Of a stretch of DNA of 9,806 nt, positions 6,713 to 9,806 are shown in pieces. A model generated the notes under the pieces. It searched no databases. It saw only the letters and a list, made by a program, of their open reading frames with translations, and was not told the DNA's origin. The position numbers and the translations under genes were made by a program. The first letter of the stretch is position 1; each line of letters starts with the position of its first letter. Origin of the DNA: Propionibacteriaceae bacterium (GTDB lineage Bacteria > Actinomycetota > Actinomycetes > Propionibacteriales > Propionibacteriaceae); the NCBI GenBank assembly GCA_031260385.1, contig JAIRKB010000271.1, positions 1-9,806 of the forward strand. Direction: 5' to 3'.

Positions 6713-8232
6713 GACAGGCTCCAGATGTCTTCGATGGGATCGAAGACATCGAGGTAATCCTCAGGACAGGTCACGAGTGCGGCCTGGCGTTCGCCGGCCG
6801 GGGTGGAGAAGAGGCGGGTGGTTGAGTAGCCCCGGGCAGAATCCGAGGGTTCTAGGGCCAGGATCTCCTTGACCCAGCGGTGGCGGCGGTAACCGCCCTT
6901 GGGGCGGGCTTCGGTGATCATTTCCATGTGGACGATGAAGTCGATATCCTCCGCAATCGCCCGGGTAGCATACTCGGAGGTGACATGGGGACCGGCTTCC
7001 AAAGCGCAGGTCAGCAGTTTGCGGATGGCGCCCTCGGCGGAGTGGGCGTGGGTGGTCGACAGTGAACCAGACCCCGATTGCATGGCCTTCAACATAGCGA
7101 GGATCTCGCGACCGCGTACCTCCCCAACAATCTGGCGGGAGAGGTTGAAGCGGAAGGAATCGTACAAAGCATCATCGATTAGGAACTCACCGGCGCGGTG
7201 CCCAGCCCCATCCGACTCCCCGGAACCCGGGCGGGCCTCCCAAGCGAAGACCACTCGATGGCGCTCGGGCATATTGTGGAGGTGAAGCTCGTATTCAGTC
7301 TCGAAGGTGCCGAGGACCTCGTCGAAAGGAATTTCGGCGCATAGGGCTCGCATCAGGGTGGTCTTGCCGGAGCCTTGGGCGCCGGAGACGATGATCGAGG
7401 CGCGGCGCTGGACAGCGGCGGTGAGGAACTGGGCGGTTTGTTTGGATAAGGTCCCGCGAGTCACCAGATCTTTCAGGGTGACGGTTTGCAGGCGATGGCG
7501 TCTGATCACCACCGCCGGGCGGGGGGTGACCCAGGCGGCAGCCGCTAGCCGGGCCCCCGAATCCAAACGCAGGTGGAGGCGTGGTTCGGCCGGGGAGAAA
7601 GAGCGCTCGTTCACCTCTGATCGAGAGGCGATGAAGGCCAGGAAGTCGATCAACTCCTGATCAGAATCGGCAACCGGTGGGCCCTCGATTAGCTCGCCCT
7701 CCCGGGTTTCGCACCAGACGTTATCAGCCCCCGAGATGACGATGTTTTCGATCCGATCGTCGTCGACGAGGGCTTGTAGACGGCCGAGGCGGAAGAGGGA
7801 ATCAAAAACCGCCTGGCCGATTCGGGCCTGGTAGGTGGCATCCCAAGGGGCGACACCCTGGCCGATCGCCTCGCTCGTACGTTCCTCAAGCAGGTCGGCG
7901 ATAATGACCTGGCCGAGGCGATGCTGGTGGGCGGCGTCGACGATTTCCGAGCCGACCAGGTTGCTTAGGCGGGTGGAGGCGACGGAGCGCATCTGGGCTA
8001 CAAGGGGCCAGTCGATTTCTGCCCAGGGCACGGCGCCGAGCGAGTCGAAACTGGGTAGGGGTGGGGGCTGGGGAATGACGGGAAGAATCTGGGCTGGCGG
8101 GCTAGGTGGGGTTGGGCTAGGCGCGGTCGCGGCCGGACGGTGGGGATCGACTTTCGACCAATCGAAACGTGGTTCCTCAGCCAGTGGTTGGGGGCGAGGG
8201 ATGACGAGGTCGGCGAGGTCACCCGGGTTCAC
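6709..8232 (-). CDS. tadA: Tad pilus assembly ATPase CpaF/TadA
   Basis: A 507-residue cytoplasmic hexameric secretion ATPase of the GspE/VirB11 superfamily, which drives pilus assembly. The N-terminal 65 residues include a proline-rich linker (about 31-60) that joins a short head to the N-terminal domain (about 75-260). The ATPase core holds Walker A GAQGSGKT (284-291, K290), an acidic Asp-box region near FETEYELHL (310-318), the Walker B region SRQIVGEVRG (365-374) with the acidic E371, and a His box STTHAHSA (392-399). The NLSR form before QIVGEV is, from memory, usual in actinobacterial TadA proteins. The start is GTG at 8232. It overlaps the upstream TGA by four bases and has AAGGAGG 4 bases upstream. 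All expected nucleotide-binding residues are present. Confidence 0.95.
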   Translation of the reverse strand: MNPGDLADLVIPRPQPLAEEPRFDWSKVDPHRPAATAPSPTPPSPPAQILPVIPQPPPLPSFDSLGAVPWAEIDWPLVAQMRSVASTRLSNLVGSEIVDAAHQHRLGQVIIADLLEERTSEAIGQGVAPWDATYQARIGQAVFDSLFRLGRLQALVDDDRIENIVISGADNVWCETREGELIEGPPVADSDQELIDFLAFIASRSEVNERSFSPAEPRLHLRLDSGARLAAAAWVTPRPAVVIRRHRLQTVTLKDLVTRGTLSKQTAQFLTAAVQRRASIIVSGAQGSGKTTLMRALCAEIPFDEVLGTFETEYELHLHNMPERHRVVFAWEARPGSGESDGAGHRAGEFLIDDALYDSFRFNLSRQIVGEVRGREILAMLKAMQSGSGSLSTTHAHSAEGAIRKLLTCALEAGPHVTSEYATRAIAEDIDFIVHMEMITEARPKGGYRRHRWVKEILALEPSDSARGYSTTRLFSTPAGERQAALVTCPEDYLDVFDPIEDIWSLS

Positions 8233-9005
8233 TTCGCCTCCTTCGGATCTAGGAGTTCCCGGATGCTAGCTAGCTTGGCCCGGATATCGCGCCCGACGCG
8301 GTCAAGGTCTCGTCCCAAGGCGGAGCGACGCCGGAACTTGGTGCCACCATGCGAGAAGAAGGCCGCGCGGCGAGGGTCGAGACCAAGGGTCGACAACACT
8401 GGCAAGCCCAAGGTGGTGGCGATTTCTCGATTATCGTAGGGATGGCCGGGGTCAACGACGAGCAAGGCCCATTCGGGGGCTTCCGGATGAAGCTCGCGCG
8501 TCTGGAGGGCGCGTTCCGTCCACTGTTGGGCGGCGGCGAGGGCGGGCAGATTAGAGCGGGTGACTAGCAGGACCAGGTCGGCGGTGCCGAGGAGGGCTTC
8601 GGGATAGGATTCCATGCCTAGGCGACCGGCGTCCACGAGCACGTCCGTTCCGGTGTTGCCGAGTGTACGCCAGACTAGGCCGAGTTGACCCCACAAATCG
8701 AGGGCACTATGGGCTTGGGCGTGGGAGCGCGGGCCAGGCAGGACGGCGGCGTTAGTTGACTTGATCCCGATCAGGGTGGTCGGGAACTGTTCGGCGAGGC
8801 GCCCAGCGCGCTGGGCAAGGAGCAAGTCGACGATCCCCTGGCCGGGGGTTTGGAAGCCCTTGAAGAATCCAGCGAGCATCGCCGAGCCGCCAATCGGGTC
8901 GGCTTCAATGGCGATGACTGGTCTCGGCCAGGTGTAGGCGAGGCCGAGGGTAGTGGTGGTGACCCCCGGTGCCCCCGATGCCGAGGTGAGGACAACGACC
9001 GACAT
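8229..9005 (-). CDS. CpaE/TadZ-like ParA-fold protein with degenerate Walker A
   Basis: A 258-residue protein of the MinD/ParA fold, in the place where Tad loci carry CpaE/TadZ, which localises the pilus machine at the cell pole or membrane. The N-terminal beta strand MSVVVLTSAS leads to SGAPGVTTTT (10-19), which aligns with the deviant Walker A KGGxGKTT, but both lysines are absent (Ser10 and Val15 stand in their places). Other ParA features remain: EADPIGG (34-40) at the switch I position, VLVDAGR (122-128) at Walker B, and VLLVTRS (145-151). The basic C-terminus (RRR at 225-227 and later residues) could contact membrane or partner. There is no N-terminal receiver domain as in CpaE of Caulobacter. 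ATG at 9005 shares one base with the TAA of the CpaB-like gene. ATP binding is doubtful; a structural or localisation role is inference. Confidence 0.85.
   Translation of the reverse strand: MSVVVLTSASGAPGVTTTTLGLAYTWPRPVIAIEADPIGGSAMLAGFFKGFQTPGQGIVDLLLAQRAGRLAEQFPTTLIGIKSTNAAVLPGPRSHAQAHSALDLWGQLGLVWRTLGNTGTDVLVDAGRLGMESYPEALLGTADLVLLVTRSNLPALAAAQQWTERALQTRELHPEAPEWALLVVDPGHPYDNREIATTLGLPVLSTLGLDPRRAAFFSHGGTKFRRRSALGRDLDRVGRDIRAKLASIRELLDPKEAK
8237..8243 (-). promoter_or_regulatory. consensus Shine-Dalgarno for the TadA ATPase gene
   Basis: AAGGAGG lies inside the last codons of the ParA-like gene, 4 bases before GTG 8232. It confirms the GTG start and allows initiation independent of coupling. 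Confidence 0.6.
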
Positions 9006-9628
9006 TAGGGCCCCCGGGAGACCAAGACCAAGGCCAACTGGTTGTTGGCGGCGAGAGCGGCGACGGTGGGGGCTTGGGAGGCCTCAACGAGCACAGTGAT
9101 GGTGATTTGGGCATTGCTGCCTGTAGGCGAGACTGAGACTAGGGTGCCAACGTAGCTCATCGGGTTCTCGGGAATATCGTGGGATGACTGCACGGCAACG
9201 AGCAGGATCTGGTCCCCCGGCATCAACCCATCATCAGGGTATCTTCCGATCGACAGGGCCACCCCAATCTGTGCCTGTTTCTCGCCCGGGCTTAGCCGCT
9301 CACCGACGCTGTCTTGGGTTAGGAATGTACCGGGGACGAGGTCAGCGATCGCGTACTTACCGATGATCTGATTGACCTGGGAAGCCGGTATCGGACGCAA
9401 CAGCGGATCGAAACTAACTTCCGCGATCGCCAGATCGCTGCGTTGGATTTGCCCACCGCGAGCGACTGGGGAGATAACGACGATCACCTCTTGGGTGGTG
9501 CTCATTTGGGAGTAGATACCTGCCGAGACGAGGGCCCCCGTGACCACGAAGATCGCCCCCGCGATGGTCATGATTGGGCTGCGCCGGATCTTCGGCCCCG
9601 AGCGCGGCGAGGGAAGGTTGAGTTTCAC
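9005..9628 (-). CDS. CpaB/RcpC-like SAF-domain membrane protein
   Basis: A 207-residue protein with a basic N-terminus (residues 1-17), one membrane anchor at about 19-40, and an extracytoplasmic SAF domain at about 47-109 (ISPVARGGQIQRSDL, then DLVPGTFLT). This is the layout of CpaB/RcpC proteins of Tad pilus loci. In Gram-negatives they work with the secretin; in a Gram-positive cell without an outer membrane the role is less clear and may concern the cell wall. The start is GTG at 9628, chosen because AAAGGA lies 5 bases upstream. An in-frame ATG at 9682 would make it overlap the upstream gene and lacks such a site. It begins 13 bases after the preceding stop and its TAA overlaps the next ATG by one base. 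Confidence 0.85.
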   Translation of the reverse strand: MKLNLPSPRSGPKIRRSPIMTIAGAIFVVTGALVSAGIYSQMSTTQEVIVVISPVARGGQIQRSDLAIAEVSFDPLLRPIPASQVNQIIGKYAIADLVPGTFLTQDSVGERLSPGEKQAQIGVALSIGRYPDDGLMPGDQILLVAVQSSHDIPENPMSYVGTLVSVSPTGSNAQITITVLVEASQAPTVAALAANNQLALVLVSRGP

Positions 9629-9633
9629 TAGAT

Positions 9634-9639
9634 TCCTTT
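9634..9639 (-). promoter_or_regulatory. ribosome binding site deciding the start of the CpaB-like gene
   Basis: AAAGGA is 5 bases upstream of GTG 9628, in the 13-base gap after the previous stop. It places the start 18 codons inside the longest possible frame. Confidence 0.6.
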
Positions 9640-9641
9640 CT

Positions 9642-9806
9642 CTAACGTCCGGTTGGGGTTGAGGTGGGTGGCCCAGGTACAATCACTGATACCAGTTCTC
9701 CAACGTGGACCGTCGGGTCGTTGGTGGAAGCGACTTCGAAGGTGAAATGTCCATAGTCACCATCAGAAGCGGTCCAGGAGACGTCCCAAACCACGACTGC
9801 GGAGAT
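9642..9806 (-). CDS. C-terminal fragment of a probable exported protein upstream of the CpaB-like gene
   Basis: The frame is open from the right edge for 54 residues to a TAG at 9642-9644. The visible part has alternating hydrophobic residues (SAVVVWDVSW, then HFTFEV and VGELVSVIV) and reads like beta strands, ending in a Pro/Thr-rich tail (PGPPTSTPTGR). From memory, actinobacterial Tad loci of this kind often have an exported protein at this place with a similar VTWxxxW and VxEIQAV-type ending, so membership of that group is plausible but not shown. The N-terminus, any signal peptide and the function cannot be seen. Spacing of 13 bases to the next gene puts it in the same operon. Confidence 0.65.
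   Translation of the reverse strand: MSAVVVWDVSWTASDGDYGHFTFEVASTNDPTVHVGELVSVIVPGPPTSTPTGR

Larger units (their letters stand above)
3971..9806 (-). other. Tad/Flp pilus operon
   Basis: Eight genes on the same strand run in the order exported protein (partial), CpaB-like, ParA-like, TadA, TadB, TadC, Flp-like, TadE-like, TadE-like. Junctions are overlaps of 1 or 4 bases, except for gaps of 13 bases before the CpaB-like gene and 36 bases before the Flp-like gene. There is no internal terminator. The promoter must lie beyond the right edge. No prepilin peptidase (TadV), secretin (RcpA/CpaC) or TadD/TadG-like gene is present. Absence of a secretin is expected in a Gram-positive cell; the peptidase must be elsewhere. 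Confidence 0.85.

Noticed and set aside
7835..8269. 144-codon plus-strand open frame opposite the TadA ATPase gene
   Set aside because: It lies antisense to the conserved N-terminal part of TadA, with low-complexity Gly/Arg/Ser content and no ribosome binding site or motif that I recognise.
9629..9682. N-terminal extension of the CpaB-like protein to ATG 9682
   Set aside because: It would overlap the end of the upstream coding frame and has no Shine-Dalgarno sequence, while AAAGGA is well placed for GTG 9628.

Overview
The window reads as an actinobacterial chromosome segment. It has high to moderate GC (hand-counted lines near 60% in most of it), GTG starts, tightly overlapping genes, and a Tad ATPase and ParA-like protein of the actinobacterial sort. 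The genus cannot be named from the sequence. Every gene I can support is on the minus strand, so transcription runs from position 9806 towards 1. No tRNA, rRNA, CRISPR array, insertion sequence or integrase was seen.

Region 3971-9806 is one compact Tad/Flp-type pilus (tight adherence) gene cluster. In transcription order it holds: the C-terminal end of a probable exported protein (9642-9806, cut by the window edge); a CpaB-like SAF-domain membrane protein; a CpaE/TadZ-like ParA-fold protein that has lost its Walker A lysines; the CpaF/TadA secretion ATPase; the two inner-membrane platform proteins TadB and TadC; a 59-residue Flp-like pilin; and two TadE-like pseudopilins. Most junctions are 1- or 4-base stop/start overlaps, so translation is probably coupled along one long mRNA. 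The ATPase would power assembly on the TadB/TadC platform. The Flp-like peptide would be the fibre subunit and the TadE proteins minor subunits. The peptidase that processes such prepilins is not in the window.

Region 2098-3906 encodes a two-domain enzyme: a MobA/LicC-like nucleotidyltransferase fused to a HisC/CobD-like fold-type I PLP enzyme. Its base composition is visibly lower in GC than its neighbours. The 64-base gap before it contains a perfect 14-bp palindrome. Its substrate is unknown. The domain pairing suggests it makes a nucleotide-activated amino-alcohol or amino-acid headgroup for a surface polymer or lipid, which is inference.

Region 1982-2097 is intergenic, with a minus-strand hairpin terminator for the fusion gene and a possible promoter for the next gene. 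Region 1-1981 is glycogen phosphorylase (glgP), whose last part, including the PLP-lysine segment, lies beyond the left edge.

The best candidates for something not well described are the nucleotidyltransferase/PLP fusion and its palindromic upstream site, and the degenerate ParA-like member of the pilus cluster. The rest is a recognisable actinobacterial Tad locus and a housekeeping glycogen gene.
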